Positions 38,001-49,631 of a stretch of DNA of 64,000 bases are shown piece by piece. The position numbers and the translations under genes are program-made. The stretch is taken from assembly GCF_005239225.2 (NCBI RefSeq), contig NC_133288.1, forward strand, positions 21,768,169-21,832,168. Direction: 5' to 3'. The notes beneath the pieces were generated by a model. It was not told the DNA's origin, did not search any database, and was given only the letters and a program-made list of their open reading frames with translations. Source of the stretch: Populus alba (lineage: Eukaryota > Streptophyta > Magnoliopsida > Malpighiales > Salicaceae). Position 1 is the stretch's first letter. The number at the start of each line of letters is the position of its first letter.

Positions 38001-38857
38001 CAAACCCTGTAGTCAGAAGAACTCTGTCGAACACCAGGCGGCTACATCACTAACTGGGCGGTCAACGACTAGTTCATTGCTGTAAAAATAACAAGTTCAC
38101 CGTCAACTATCATCATCTTCTAGATTACACAGTTCTTCATTTTCAGTTACAAGGCAGCCATTTTCCAGATTCATGGCAACCAAAGCCCTAAATGCTGCAC
38201 AACCGAAAAACAGCTGCAGCTCGCAGCTTCGGCTCTGTCTTGTGTTGATCCTTTCATGCTCCACTCAAATCGTTTTTTTTTTTCTCTTCTGGATTGGAAG
38301 GAGGGCTCATAATCCCCTAAGCCACAGAGGCTACAAAAACAAAGAAGAGAGAAACTAGTCCCGTGCATGTCTTCGAGAAAACTGGGAAAGCATCCTGCTG
38401 CTGGATGGCACAATGATTGGACTCCCTATAGGCATGCTCACAGCAGCCTGCCCAGGTCGAAGAAGAATCTGTCCACTCAAAATCTTTTAAGCTAACACAC
38501 TGGAAAAAGAGTGCAAGTAACCGAGATGCAGCTCACACTGTGACAATGATACTATCATGAGGCCATCAGTGAATGCAAGAAAACCACCTTGGTTAATTTT
38601 ATAATAATTGATAGCAGTAAATATTTTTCCCGTGCATAAATAATTGTCTTAAAAATGAATAACAGAACAGAACAACCCAACATTTTTACATTTGTAACAA
38701 ACATAACCTAGTGAAAAATCCCAAGCTAACCGCCAGGTATAGAAGGGAAGATCTTCAAATCTATTAGCCGCCGCACCAAATTATTGCATTCTGCTGAAAC
38801 CTATAATAAAAACTCTTTCTTCTCTTCGAGCTATTCGGAAGGTAACAGATCATTGGT

Positions 38858-41800
38858 TTAAGCAGATACGGCAGCTGGTGTTGCCTCTTCTGCCTGCAAC
38901 CTCTCGTAATGTTTGACAAGGACTTCCCAACCACCAGGGCACATAAAACCATCAGGAGGGTTCTCACCAGTTCTTGCGTAAGTCCTCATCTGCAACAAAA
39001 CAACGAGTATACCAAATTACATGTAGATAATTATATCTGGCATGATTGTGTCCATACAGTTTATATACAAAGACCTCCAACACCCAAAAAACTAGGATAA
39101 AAAAATCTTCTGCGGTCACTTCTTTAATCTGCAAAATCTTCAACAGTCACAGGTCCATTTCTCAGAAAATTAGCATGGCGTTCTTTTCTAAACAATTACA
39201 GGGAGATTGAGAGAAGTTCCTATAAGCAAACTTCCACATCTTGAACCACCTTTATGAAAGCTACGAAACAATGCAATAATTTTTCAATAGAAAGAATCAT
39301 CTAATGATGCCCTATCACTCTCGATCAAATAACACACAATCAGCAGCAATAACGCTTTCCTTTCTCTATTCGTAAGAGGATATGGATAAGACCAGTTTTG
39401 TTACTGTTGCCATGTTCTTTGTCAATGTCAATTGATCTTTCCGAGTCAAACAACTCATTATAACTGACATACCGAGATTAATTATAGACAGCATGGAGAA
39501 ATATCAGGGCTTCATACTTTATGAGCAATAGCATTGACTCTTTTACATCCATAGAAACAGAAACAATTATCTACCAGATATTGTTCCTACCTTGGTTCCA
39601 GAGATGAAGAGGAAATCTTTGGAACGAGATGGATCAAAAAATGCCATCTTCTTTGCCACAGTATCATATGCTGCCACCTGCACCATTTAATGACAGAAAG
39701 ATTACTCACTGGCTTCACTGGGGAGATAGCGTCAAAAGGAAGAATGCTTGAACTTCAATTTTTAAACCCAGCAAATGCATTACAAACTCTCAGGTGTAAA
39801 GAACAATCAGATTGAGGTCAGATATGAACAGGCATCAAAGTGGAAAACAGTAAACAATGGCACCTTATTTACTAGACCTAGTCCAGTCTCATATGAGCAT
39901 CCACTTGGTCCGCAAATTGTTTGTCAACCAATCATCTTCTATGCTGTCTTCAAAATGTTTAGTTTCTGGCCCTATTGTGCCTTGCCCAAGTTAGCAATGG
40001 CTGCAGTACTTTCTAATTCAATCTTGAGCTTAACTTGTTCCAATTCTAAAACATACTATAACATGATCAATTGAACAATTTCCTACTCTTCTATTTCAAG
40101 AGAGGTCACTGGTAGTCTTGTATTGAGCATGACCAGCCATCTATCAGGAGATATTTCATTATTGAAAGAAATTCAAAAGGAGCATTTACTTAGTTCATTG
40201 TCATATACTGTAAAGTATTAATGCACTAAGATGACAATAGTAGATGAAGATGTTATTAAAGATGATCACCAAAAGAGACAAGCAGAGAGGAGTAAAGGAG
40301 CTTTGCAGAGAGGTAAGAGGCTGATAAACCCACCCTAAATGGCAGAATATTCAACTTTTCCAGGCCTGGAGCCATGCTTAGAACCTTCTTTCCATGATCA
40401 GGATCATATAAATCTCTCTTCTCTGTTGGGTGACCCATACCAGCAGGATCGCGACCTACAATGTAAAAGTTAGCACCTGCATTTATTCGAGCCTTGGCAT
40501 GCCATTGCACTTCAGTAGGACCAGCATAATGCATAGGTGATGGGAATATAGCAACTATGGTCGTTTCAGGGTCAAGAACTCCATCTTCTAGAACCTGCTC
40601 AAAAACAGAATCATGAATGCCCACTACACAGCAAATAGACTCATTTGAGATAGTTGGTCAGAAAAGAAAAGAAAGGATGATCACAAAATGGATGTTATCT
40701 CAGATCAGTATTATCTCGTAGGATATGTAGAAGAAATTAATGAATGCAACCTTGCTGTGTTGTTCCATCCGAACATCCAAAGGAACATCATCAGCCTTAG
40801 TGAAACCTCCTAGGGGATGAAGCAGTAGAATAGGATTCTTATAACCCATTTCCAAAAGCCGCCTACGTGTATCATTCATCAATAAGGCATGCCCGTTGTG
40901 AACAGGATTCCTTAACTGAAATGCAAAAACTGCATCAGCTTGACGTCTATCAAATTCCTTCCTGAGTTGTTGGGGAGAGAGCCTATAGTGATCAAGCCCA
41001 TCATTGTACTTGATGGGCTTTAGAACTTCTAGATCTCCACCTATGAGCCAGTTACCAGCTGGAGTAATGAATTCCTCAACATATGGTAGTCCAGGTGCAG
41101 TTGTTCCCCATGTTCTAGCTATTCTTTCTTCTTTGTTATGCTTGTATATCTCAATACTGCAATAAAAAATTCAATTTAGAATATTTCTCTCTTTGCTAAG
41201 AGAAGAAATTCAAATAACTTGGCAGGTCTGGAGCAACTTGCATAAGTTGAATGCAATTATTAAATTCAAGGGGCAATGCAGAATGGCTACCCAACAATGG
41301 AAAATCAAAGTACAAAACCAGGAGTCCATTTTCCAGCAGCGTAAAACATACCCTCCCGTGAAATTTCAGTCCATGGGGTTTCTAACATGATGATCGTAAC
41401 CAAGACAGAACCAACAATTAGGTTTGACACACATTGTAAAGCTGGTGGCTTCCCTGAAGCTGTTTTACACAAACATTTTCTTCAAGCATGTAAGCAAGAG
41501 CATCTAGTGAGCATTTACATGTGCTCTCTAGTCCCACATGACAACGGGTGCTCGCACCATCAATAAATTCTGAGTTCCAGACATGGAATTGTCTTCTACT
41601 GGAACATCAAGAATTTAACCGAAACGAAAACAACTTCCTAGTGCATTGCTTGGCTTCATTTCACCCATAAAGAAACTAGCTTTATACTTTCCGAAAGTTC
41701 AACTATCATAGTTTTTTACTTGAAACTGCCGCACGAGTTATTTAAAATTTCAATCAAAACAACACACTGCATTTCATTTTCACGTGACTATTAAACAGCA

Positions 41801-42541
41801 GATGGGATTCCCTAATACAAATTCCAGGTTTGACTCTGCTAATTATAAATTTATATGGTTGACCACATTATAGAAATGTGTATTTGCACAATATTCTATT
41901 AAAGATTCATTTTTTCAAAAGCTACCACGAATAAATAAAATAAGAACGGGTTAAAAAAAGAAGAAGAACGGGTTAACTAACCTTCGAAGGATAGCAAGCA
42001 AGTCACCATCAGGACCAACCAGCCCAACATCCTTTGAAGACCCAATATTCTCTTTAGTCTCATCATCAATTGCCAAAACAATAGGAAGCGACATATTAAC
42101 CACTGTCCCATTTCCCATTCTTAAGGAATTGAAATGCAAACTCTGCAAATACTCATTTTCTCTCATAAACCCTTTCAATGGACTTGCCCATCCTTCACTT
42201 ATCACATGGACCCACTCTACATCAATCCTTGCCAGCCTCACTTTAGGCAATGACTCTGCTTCCAAAGTCTTTGACCCCCTCTCGCTCTCTGGCACTATAA
42301 CATCCACCACCACTCCACCATCTGGCTCGATCAAGGAACTCTTGATGACTGAACCGGAAACAGAAGCTTGAGACATTCTGGGTTGTTTGTTGTTATATAG
42401 AATGGGGATTAGTGCGTTTGAATGGTAGATTGGTTTTGGTCGGAATCCGAGGCTGTAAGCTGGGATTTTTGCGCGGTGTTTTGGGTGGAGATTAAGGTTA
42501 ATTATGTGAGGAGTTATGGTTAGTTTAATTGTTAGAGACAT
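38858..42541 (-). CDS. APS2: ATP sulfurylase, APS2-like, 481 aa, 5 exons
   Basis: Catalyses ATP + sulfate to adenosine 5'-phosphosulfate + pyrophosphate, the entry step of sulfate assimilation, in plastids and for APS2 also in the cytosol. Exons on the minus strand: 42541-41982, 41156-40751, 40594-40334, 39677-39591, 38989-38858; introns are 825, 156, 656 and 601 bp, all GT-AG with phases closing (1446 nt in total). Seen: a transit-peptide-like N-terminus (1-55), [37 protein letters not shown], nucleotide-binding [10 protein letters not shown] at 267-276, [43 protein letters not shown] from 369, and [21 protein letters not shown] near the end. By recall of Arabidopsis sequences, [18 protein letters not shown] and [16 protein letters not shown] match APS2 rather than APS1/3/4. 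A second Met (M56) precedes the conserved domain. Transcripts probably end near 38640. Confidence 0.95.
42134..42154 (-). promoter_or_regulatory. Position of the miR395 site in ATP sulfurylase, here degenerate
   Basis: In miR395-regulated plant ATP sulfurylases the 21-nt target encodes EFLQTLH. Here the homologous codons encode EYLQSLH (residues 130-136). Against the target consensus as I recall it I count about nine differences, several of them central, so pairing should fail. This agrees with APS2 of Arabidopsis, which is not a miR395 target. The call rests on a remembered consensus. Confidence 0.65.
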
Positions 42542-42797
42542 GATGATGTTCCTTGATGTTTTCTTGTGCTGTTCGATTTTGAGGGATGTTTGTTATGAGA
42601 GTAAGGTGGAGAGATCTAAGGGGGGCTCTGAATTTAGCCCACATTTTGGAGAGGAGAGGAACAAAAATGCGATTCAACTGTTAAAGAGATCCACACGTTC
42701 GCTCTTCTTACTTTCTGTGGATGGTACCTGGTTGCTGGTCTCCGTTTTGGTTGGGGACCAAAGCTTGGGCAGGAGTGGCAGGAGTGATGGGCTCTAA

Positions 42798-43015
42798 GGG
42801 GCTGTTTGGGATTGAGGTGTGACCTGCTTTTCGAAAAAATTCAAATTTTTTTTTTTTTTTTTTGCTAAAATTAAGTTTGGTTTGTACTTTCTGGATCGTT
42901 TTGATATGCTGATATCAAAAAATAATTTTTAAAAAATAAAAAAACATTATTGGCATACTTTTCGGCACAAAAAGCTATTTGAAAAGCAACAGCTACCACA
43001 CTCCCAAACACCCTC
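42798..43015. mobile_element. Tourist-like miniature element, 218 bp, flanked by TAA
   Basis: Same family as 28528-28743. Ends GGGGCTGTTTGGG and CCCAAACACCCTC, flanked by TAA (42795-42797, 43016-43018), or CTCTAA if the longer match is counted. The inverted repeat extends imperfectly for about 30 bp and includes TGCTTTTC / GAAAAGCA. It lies about 260 bp upstream of the ATP sulfurylase start codon, in its promoter region. Confidence 0.75.
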
Positions 43016-44213
43016 TAAAAGTTATGGGAAATTAATAAAAGAAAGCAACTAGGCAATGGTTGTCTACTAGCCACTGGTTAAGGGAGTGTAATTACAGTTC
43101 GTTTAAATCTTTTTTTAAATTCTATTAAAACAATACTTTTAAAACTTTTATATAGAATATCAAAACAATACAAAAAAATTTAACAATAATTTAAATTTTT
43201 TTAAAAGTGTGGTTGGGCTTGGACCACAATGTCAAACATAGCATGACTTGCTCATGCTTTTAAAGTTTTTTTAAAATGTTTTTATTTAAAATAACTTTAA
43301 GAATTAGTTTTTTTAATTAATTTTTTAGTAAATTAAATTAAATCTTAAAAAATTTTAATTAAATCCTTAAACATATAATTTTGAATTTTCTTTTTAAAAT
43401 TGCATTTTTTTTTACTAATAAGATCTTTATTACTATTAGTTAAAAATACAATGATAATTTTAATGTGATGATTTTTTAAAATACAAAAAATATTTTAATA
43501 TACTTTGAAACAAAAAACTATTTTAAAAAATATTATATATTATAATTTTAAATACTCTCTGTATTACCGTGATGATTTAGATTTCATGATAAAAAAAGTC
43601 ACTTTTAAGTTGTGAGCGTGTGGAAAATTTTATCCTATTTCATGAATTTTATCATTTTTTTAAATTAAGTTTTGTGATTAATGTTTTGATGAGTTTTTTT
43701 TTTGTTTTCTTACTTTCAACTTTTTATCCATCAAATTTTCAAAAGTGAAAACAAAGTAATTGAAATTTGCTAATCTTAAGGTGATTTGATTGTTAAATGA
43801 TGACAGGACATTGACCCTTTTAAAATCAACACCGATAATCTTCCTAAATCTGTAAAATAAGAATTGGAATTCCTTTTCTTTTCCTATTTAAATTCTTAAG
43901 TTTTTTTTTTTTTTTTAAAAAAAGGATTCCTTGACCCGTAATTTAGTCCAAATTGATGTAGAAGCTAATTGTAATAGCGAATTTATAAAATGAATCTGTT
44001 TAACGATACATATTATTTTAAATGGTGACCCGTAATATATGCATCCTTCACACAATATTTAGACATTGAACTAATTCTTAACTTTCACAGTACTACAGAG
44101 AGCCTCGAGGAGACTGGTACCTTGTGCTAACATTTATTTGAACAGAAATATATAAGTCATTATTGGATGGAGCAGTCCTCAGCAGTATGTTTAACACTCG
44201 TCGGAAAGTAGAA

Positions 44214-44480
44214 TTAGTGTTCCACGGCTGGCGGGGATGGTGGTGTAACGGCGGTCGTGGCACAATTATACATGCAAGTGAAGTTATCAACACCGCAGGT
44301 CTCGATGCAAGAAAAGGCGTCCTCCGACGGGCCTTTCGATGCGCAAGTTTCTGAGCATTTCATTATATCTTGCCCACAAGCGACGAGGCATTGCGGCAAC
44401 GATTTATGGCTCTTGACCTGTGCTGCCCCGACGCATATCAGCAAAAGCAACGCAAGAACAATATGTAACCTTGAATCCAT
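44214..44480 (-). CDS. Small secreted eight-cysteine protein, 88 aa, function unknown
   Basis: I do not recognise a named family. The predicted protein begins with a signal peptide (MDSRLHIVLALLLLICVGAA; cleavage probably near residues 20-24). The mature part has eight cysteines at 31, 35, 42, 46, 58, 62, 69 and 73, spaced C-x3-C-x6-C-x3-C, then x11, then C-x3-C-x6-C-x3-C, so one four-cysteine module is present twice. A single N-glycosylation sequon (NFT, Asn66) lies in the second module, and the tail is Pro/Ala-rich. One exon, no introns. A TATA box lies 82-89 bp upstream of the ATG, which supports a real gene. Thionin-like or other apoplastic antimicrobial or signalling peptides are possible comparisons, but the spacing fits neither classic thionins nor alpha-hairpinins. 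Role is not assigned. Confidence 0.75.
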   Translation of the reverse strand: MDSRLHIVLALLLLICVGAAQVKSHKSLPQCLVACGQDIMKCSETCASKGPSEDAFSCIETCGVDNFTCMYNCATTAVTPPSPPAVEH

Positions 44481-44561
44481 GATGTTTTTTTAACTTTCGC
44501 TGCTAAAAGTATTAGCTCCTACCTGTCTCTGTGTCCGCTTAGCCGTGAGCTTCGATCAATT

Positions 44562-44569
44562 TATAAATA
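44562..44569 (-). promoter_or_regulatory. TATA box of the Cys-rich peptide gene
   Basis: TATTTATA on the minus strand, 82-89 bp upstream of the start codon at 44480, the usual distance for a plant TATA box plus a short leader. The flanking stretch is less AT-rich than the surrounding intergenic DNA. Confidence 0.55.
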
Positions 44570-44740
44570 CAAGGATGGTCGGTGGTTCCTGATCTAAACG
44601 TACAGGGTTTCATCATATTCATGAAGGAAGCATGAATGGATCTTGGACAGAGCAACACGGCATGCAAAGTAGCTAGGAAGATTAACTTTATTTTTATTTT
44701 AATATTTAATTAACATAAATAACTATTTTTATTTATTGAC

Positions 44741-44745
<5 letters not shown>

Positions 44746-44791
<46 letters not shown>
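44746..44791 (+). repeat. (AT)n microsatellite, ~46 bp
   Basis: Uninterrupted AT alternation about 265 bp upstream of the Cys-rich gene. Shorter AT tracts lie at 7132-7159 and 9676-9697. Confidence 0.95.
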
Positions 44792-44796
<5 letters not shown>

Positions 44797-44839
44797 CATT
44801 TAAACAACTATCAATGTCTATACCACTAACATCTTTAAA

Positions 44840-45020
44840 GTGTTTGGAAGTATAATAACAGTTATTCTTCAAAGCGTTTCGTTTCAAAATATAATCAAAA
44901 TAATATTTTTAATTTTTTTATATCAGAACATCAAAATGATCTAAAAATACAAAAAAAAAAAAAATTAATTTGAAGCAAATAAAAAAAAATATTTCTTTTC
45001 AAGAGTGCTTTTGAAACAAA
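44840..45020. mobile_element. Miniature element remnant
   Basis: GTGTTTGGAAGTATAATAAC at the left and AAAATGATCTAAAAATAC inside resemble the decayed miniature elements; no convincing right end. Similar remnants, not itemised with boundaries, lie near 9185-9405, 43084-43225, 61262-61433 and 61687-61862. Confidence 0.35.
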
Positions 45021-47330
45021 TTTTTTTTTTCAATCTCTTAAGATAAAAAATAAAAAAAAAACACCTTCATCTCTTTCATTCAATACTAGATATGTTACTT
45101 GCTCGTCGTCGTGGGTCAAAAAAAAAAATTATGTAAAAAAAAGCGCTAGGTTAAAAAAAATTCAAGTCTCAAGTCATTAGTTAAAGTGGTAATTTAAATA
45201 ATCTAAAAAAAATAATAAATAAACTAACAAAAAAAAGGGAAAAAAATCACCCTCAAACCTATTTAAATTATCAAACAATTCAATATTAACCTAATTGGAG
45301 GAAAACTAAAAAAAAAAATAACAAAAAACACCAGCTTAAAAAATAGGGAAAAAATCAATTGAACTTCTTAAACCTAGTCTAATCTAAAAAAACTTGTAAC
45401 TTGTTAAATCATTGACTCGAGTTCAATTAAAAACTTAAATCTCATTCAGTTAAATTTTGAAAGATGAAAACGTTGAAAAAATATTAATAAAAAAAAAACT
45501 TGAAAAGAAAAAGGAATATAAAAAAAAAATTGGACTAAAATCTGATAGGAAAAACACCCAACGAGGATAAAATCTAAAAAAAACATATCCTAGGCAAAAA
45601 AATCTAATTAAAAGAATTAGGACCAAATTTGAAAGATTAAAAAATCATAAGGTGAAATTAAAAATTATTTATAATATGATAGATTATTTATAGATTAAAA
45701 AATGGTGGGGTGAAATAGAAAAAAATTATTGGGGGTTAACCCAATAGAATCAAACTGAAAAAAATAAGAAAACAGAAGTTAAAAAAAGAGAATTAAACAA
45801 AAAAAATAACAAAATAATTTTTTTTTAAAAAAGGGATAAAAAAATAAGAAAACATTAATTTAGAATAAAGAAAAAAAAATAGAGCAAGCCTTTTAAATCT
45901 AATTTAATCTTTAAAAGTTATATTCTATGAAATGTTTTATTAAGATTCAATCAAGAAACATATTTCTTAACCAATTTAAACACCATCCATTTCAACTTAA
46001 GAAGCCCATAGTAAAAAATAGTTATCATTTAAAATGCACTTACATTGTGATGTTGATAAAAATTCAAGTTAATTTTAACATAAAAAAAAGTATAATGTTA
46101 TAGATATATTTTTTAATATCATGGATATTTTAATTAAAAAAAAAGAGATGATGTTTATACTTGATAATAATTATTTGAAATAAATTAGATTATAAATAGT
46201 AAAAAGAGTAGCGAATGGTAATTAAAGACTAAACATGAAGTTAATCTTTATAGTAAAAAGTACAATACAATTGTATGTTTAAATAATTTACATTGACTAT
46301 CCTTTTCATTTCAAGTGTTTCTTTTATCTAGCTTGGAGGTTAATTGTGATTATTAGATGCATATAATTTTTATTTTTATAAACGCATCATGCAAATACAA
46401 TTGATCTAGCTAAAAATTAAATATAAATTATAATAATCTCTTTTAGGTATCATGACCATAAAGATAATTTAAAATATTAATTATTATTTAAAAAAATAAA
46501 CTAAACAATTTAAAAAATAAGACAAGGTATATAAATAAAAAATAAATAAAAAATTAAAAAAGCTAGATGTTATTAGTCCATGTGACTAGTCTAAATGGGA
46601 AAACTCAAGCGTGCCTAAATTTGTTGTATTTTTTAAGAAGAAGAAAAAAGTTATCCATACAAGCCTTTTTTTTAATGCAGTAGATGATATTTTGTTCACT
46701 CATGTATTTTTTATCATTTTTTGTGATAAAAAAATTATAGTCCAAGTTATTGGATCTTAAAAACTCTAGTTTAAATGTGTTTTATATGTAAATACATCAA
46801 AAATATATTAAAAACTTCAATAAAATTATTTTTAACATTAAAACAACTTTTCATCACTTTATAAACTTAAATCAAACCGAACTTGAAAAAAAAAACTTAA
46901 TGAACATCAATCCAATTTTTCTAACATGTTTGAAAAGGAAATCTACCTTTATCATCAAACTTTTGTCTCCAAAACAAACTGATGCAAATGGAACAAAAAA
47001 AACCCATATGTGTGACAACATATAATTCTCAAATGAAGATATCACATAAAAACCTTTATTTATAATTTTACCACTAAATGATTTTTTTTAAAAGTATTTT
47101 ATCTCTTTAAGAGGTTTATAACTCCTTAAATGAATATGAAAATCAACTTAAACAAAATAGAAAACCTGAAAATATAATAAAAGTCCTAAAAAATAGGAAA
47201 AAAAAATTACTAAACATGTTATATAACTTCATAAACTAAATTGAAAAAATAAACATAATTAAAAAGAAAATAAACATAACTCTGGTTGCTTTGAAATAAA
47301 TGAATAAGTAGTTTCTTGTCATAAATCACC
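45021..47330. other. A-rich repeat-derived block
   Basis: Very A-rich on the plus strand with words such as TTGAAAAA, AAAATCAATT and GAACTTCTTAAACCTAGTCT, typical of eroded transposable-element DNA. No open frame, boundaries or terminal repeats could be defined. Confidence 0.4.
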
Positions 47331-47660
47331 TTATCCATTTTGTTACAATATCCTTAAGATGAGTTACATGGCATTAAGTTCCTGTATATGTGACAAATTC
47401 AGACACTCTAAAATTTCAAGGATGATCACGTTGGGCACTAAACACATCTCAACAACCTTTATATGGTCATGTAGGCTAGTTCCCTCGAATGCCCTCATTC
47501 TTTGTTTTAGGGCAGCTAATTGATCCATATTGTTTTCTTTAACTATCTTGTTATTTTGAGATTTCTTCATTATAAGGTCAATGATATATGATATTTTTAT
47601 AGGATATGTTGGTTGAGCAAATTGAAAATACATAGCCAATTGAGATTTAAATGACACCTC
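47330..47660 (-). pseudogene. Broken Ty3/Gypsy gag relic
   Basis: On the minus strand, LKQRMRAFEGTSLHDHIKVV is followed by EMCLVPNVII, the order seen in the gag-like N-terminus of plant Gypsy elements. The next conserved block (FRVSEFVTYTGT, a stop, then CHVTHLK) appears only in another frame, so the relic carries at least one frameshift and one nonsense change. No protease, reverse transcriptase or integrase is visible in the window. Confidence 0.6.
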
Positions 47661-47880
47661 ATTTGCCCCTAAATTTTGTGAATTTTGCCAGCGAAGGTTC
47701 AGGCTGAGTTGTAAATTTTGCTTCTCTAGATTTAGATCTCAAGGCTTATTCGAATAGACTAGTAAACATCATGACTTCTTATCTAAAACTTTCCAACTCC
47801 TTTTGGTGTTAGGCTTGTTCTTTGTTATCCATATGTCTTCCCTGTAGTTGAGTGTTATGTGTGTGTTTCAGTAAGTAGGG

Positions 47881-48265
47881 GCGAGCAAAAAAATCGAGAA
47901 ACCAAAAAAACTGAGAAAACCGAGAAAAAAATAATCGAACCATGAAAAAAACCGATTAAACCGAATAAAATTTTAAAAAAATCGACTAGTTCGGTTTAGT
48001 ATCGGTTTTATAAGCCTAAAACGGACCAAACTGAAAAAAAGTTGAGCCAAACTGGAAAAAAATCGAGCCAAACCGAGCTGAAACAAAAAAAACCGAGCCA
48101 AACCGGAAAAAACCGCACCAAACCGGTTTGAACCAATTTTTCCCTAAAAAAAACTAACGAACTGAACCGAAACTGGCCGGTTCGAAGTGGTTTCGGTTTT
48201 TTTTTTAAAATTTCGGTTTGGTTACTTTTTTTGATAAAAACTGAACAGAACCGAATTTGATCACC
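47881..48265. repeat. Degenerate AAACCGA / TCGGTTT simple-repeat tract
   Basis: About 385 bp built from variants of AAACCGA, GAGCCAAACC and AACCGGTT, mostly one orientation to about 48170 and then TTCGGTTT-type words on the other, with internal palindromes such as AACCGGTTTGAACC. It lies between the gag relic and the LTR-like remnant. Confidence 0.75.
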
Positions 48266-49094
48266 TTTATCAATAAGGAACCTATATCTCAATCTGCTAA
48301 ATGAAAATTATGCAATCATGCGCAAATGATGATGTTATTAACAATGAAAATACAGGTTCAGTGCAGACTCGCCCTTCATAGAGTGATAATGGTAGTTTAT
48401 TCATGGATTTTAGGGACTTGATGTCGTCATCATGCCAATAAGGGGATCCATGTCCAGTCTTGCTTAAGTTTGAGCTTTTGATAAAACTTTTGACTTTCAA
48501 ATCAAGTTAGTCACCTTTTATCAACTGTAACAACTTACAACTTAGACTCTTGTATCCTATGTGACAACCATTTGCCACCCAATGATCTTGGAATTTAAGA
48601 TGTTGCATGTTGGGCTAACCATGATGAGATTACATAGGATATAGCCTAACAGGTTGGTTCTAGTTGTTAGGTGCATCACGAGGGTAAGTTATTATCTAGT
48701 CTCAAAGGGTCCCTCGTATGCTTAGTGATTATCCTCTAAAGGTTGATATGAAACTTACAAGTAGTGTAGAAATAGAGGTCTTGAGTAATATTAGATTGAC
48801 ATATCAACCACTATTGAGAAATAATCAAACAAGAGTTTGATAGTTTCACGAGTCTTGCCCAAGCTAAAACCATTAGGGCACCATTACTTCTCCACACATC
48901 CTAAATTTTAAGGTGTGTGCTTTTGAAGTAATGCATGATAATAGATGTGTGTGTTAAAGCAGTAAAGGCAATCAAATAAATCGAACAAGCATAACAAACG
49001 AGATAGCAATAAAAAGACAAACAACAAAACTCAGTCCTAAAAGTCTCCAACAGATTCACCATTATGTCAAATCCGGATATCGCAATGACCAATT

Positions 49095-49300
49095 AAAAAA
49101 CTACTATTGGAGAAGAGAATAGATTTCTAGTATCTTGCTTTTTGGGGGAAAATGTATAGTTTAAGGAGTTGCCATCTAGTATTGTGGTCACTAGAAACCT
49201 TAATTGATCAACAAAGATTTTATGGCATAGGACTAGTTACACGAAAGGGAAAATAATATCACTCTTTAAGTGTCCTACCTAATGCAAACCACATTACTGA
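49095..49300 (+). mobile_element. LTR-retrotransposon non-coding remnant
   Basis: The stretch TTTAAGGAGTTGCCATCTAG followed by ACTAGAAACC, a TTGATCAACAAAGATTTTAT segment and CACGAAAGGG resembles, by recall, a sequence found in many plant Gypsy copies (GGAGTCGCCACCTAGT ... ACTAGAAACC). It follows the gag relic in the same repeat-rich block. Terminal repeats were not found. Confidence 0.4.
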
Positions 49301-49631
49301 TTTTATCTTAGATTGCTATGAGTTTGTCTTTATTTTATTTTTTGTGGTCCCTCTATAATATTCATAACTATAGTATCAATGAATATTTGTCTATGAATAT
49401 TTATAATTTTAACGTTGATAAATATTATGCAACTCAAATAACATAGTATTCTTAACTCAAGCGCCAATGAATAATTCAATTGTTTGTGTTGCAAGAGGTT
49501 TTGAATGAAATTTATCAAACATGTTATTATAAACAAGTTATGTTTACCACTCTCATGTTAGGATTATTTGTAAATCATGTTTTACATTTGTTTTTTTTTA
49601 TTGGAATATTTTATATTTCAACACTCCATTT

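Larger units (their letters stand above)
31400..38640. other. Gene-free intergenic region between SAUR and ATP sulfurylase
   Basis: Mostly ordinary AT-rich DNA with one short miniature element (32397-32540), a poly(A) run and a small hairpin at 36047-36086. Open frames of 60-176 codons here show no family motifs. Confidence 0.55.
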
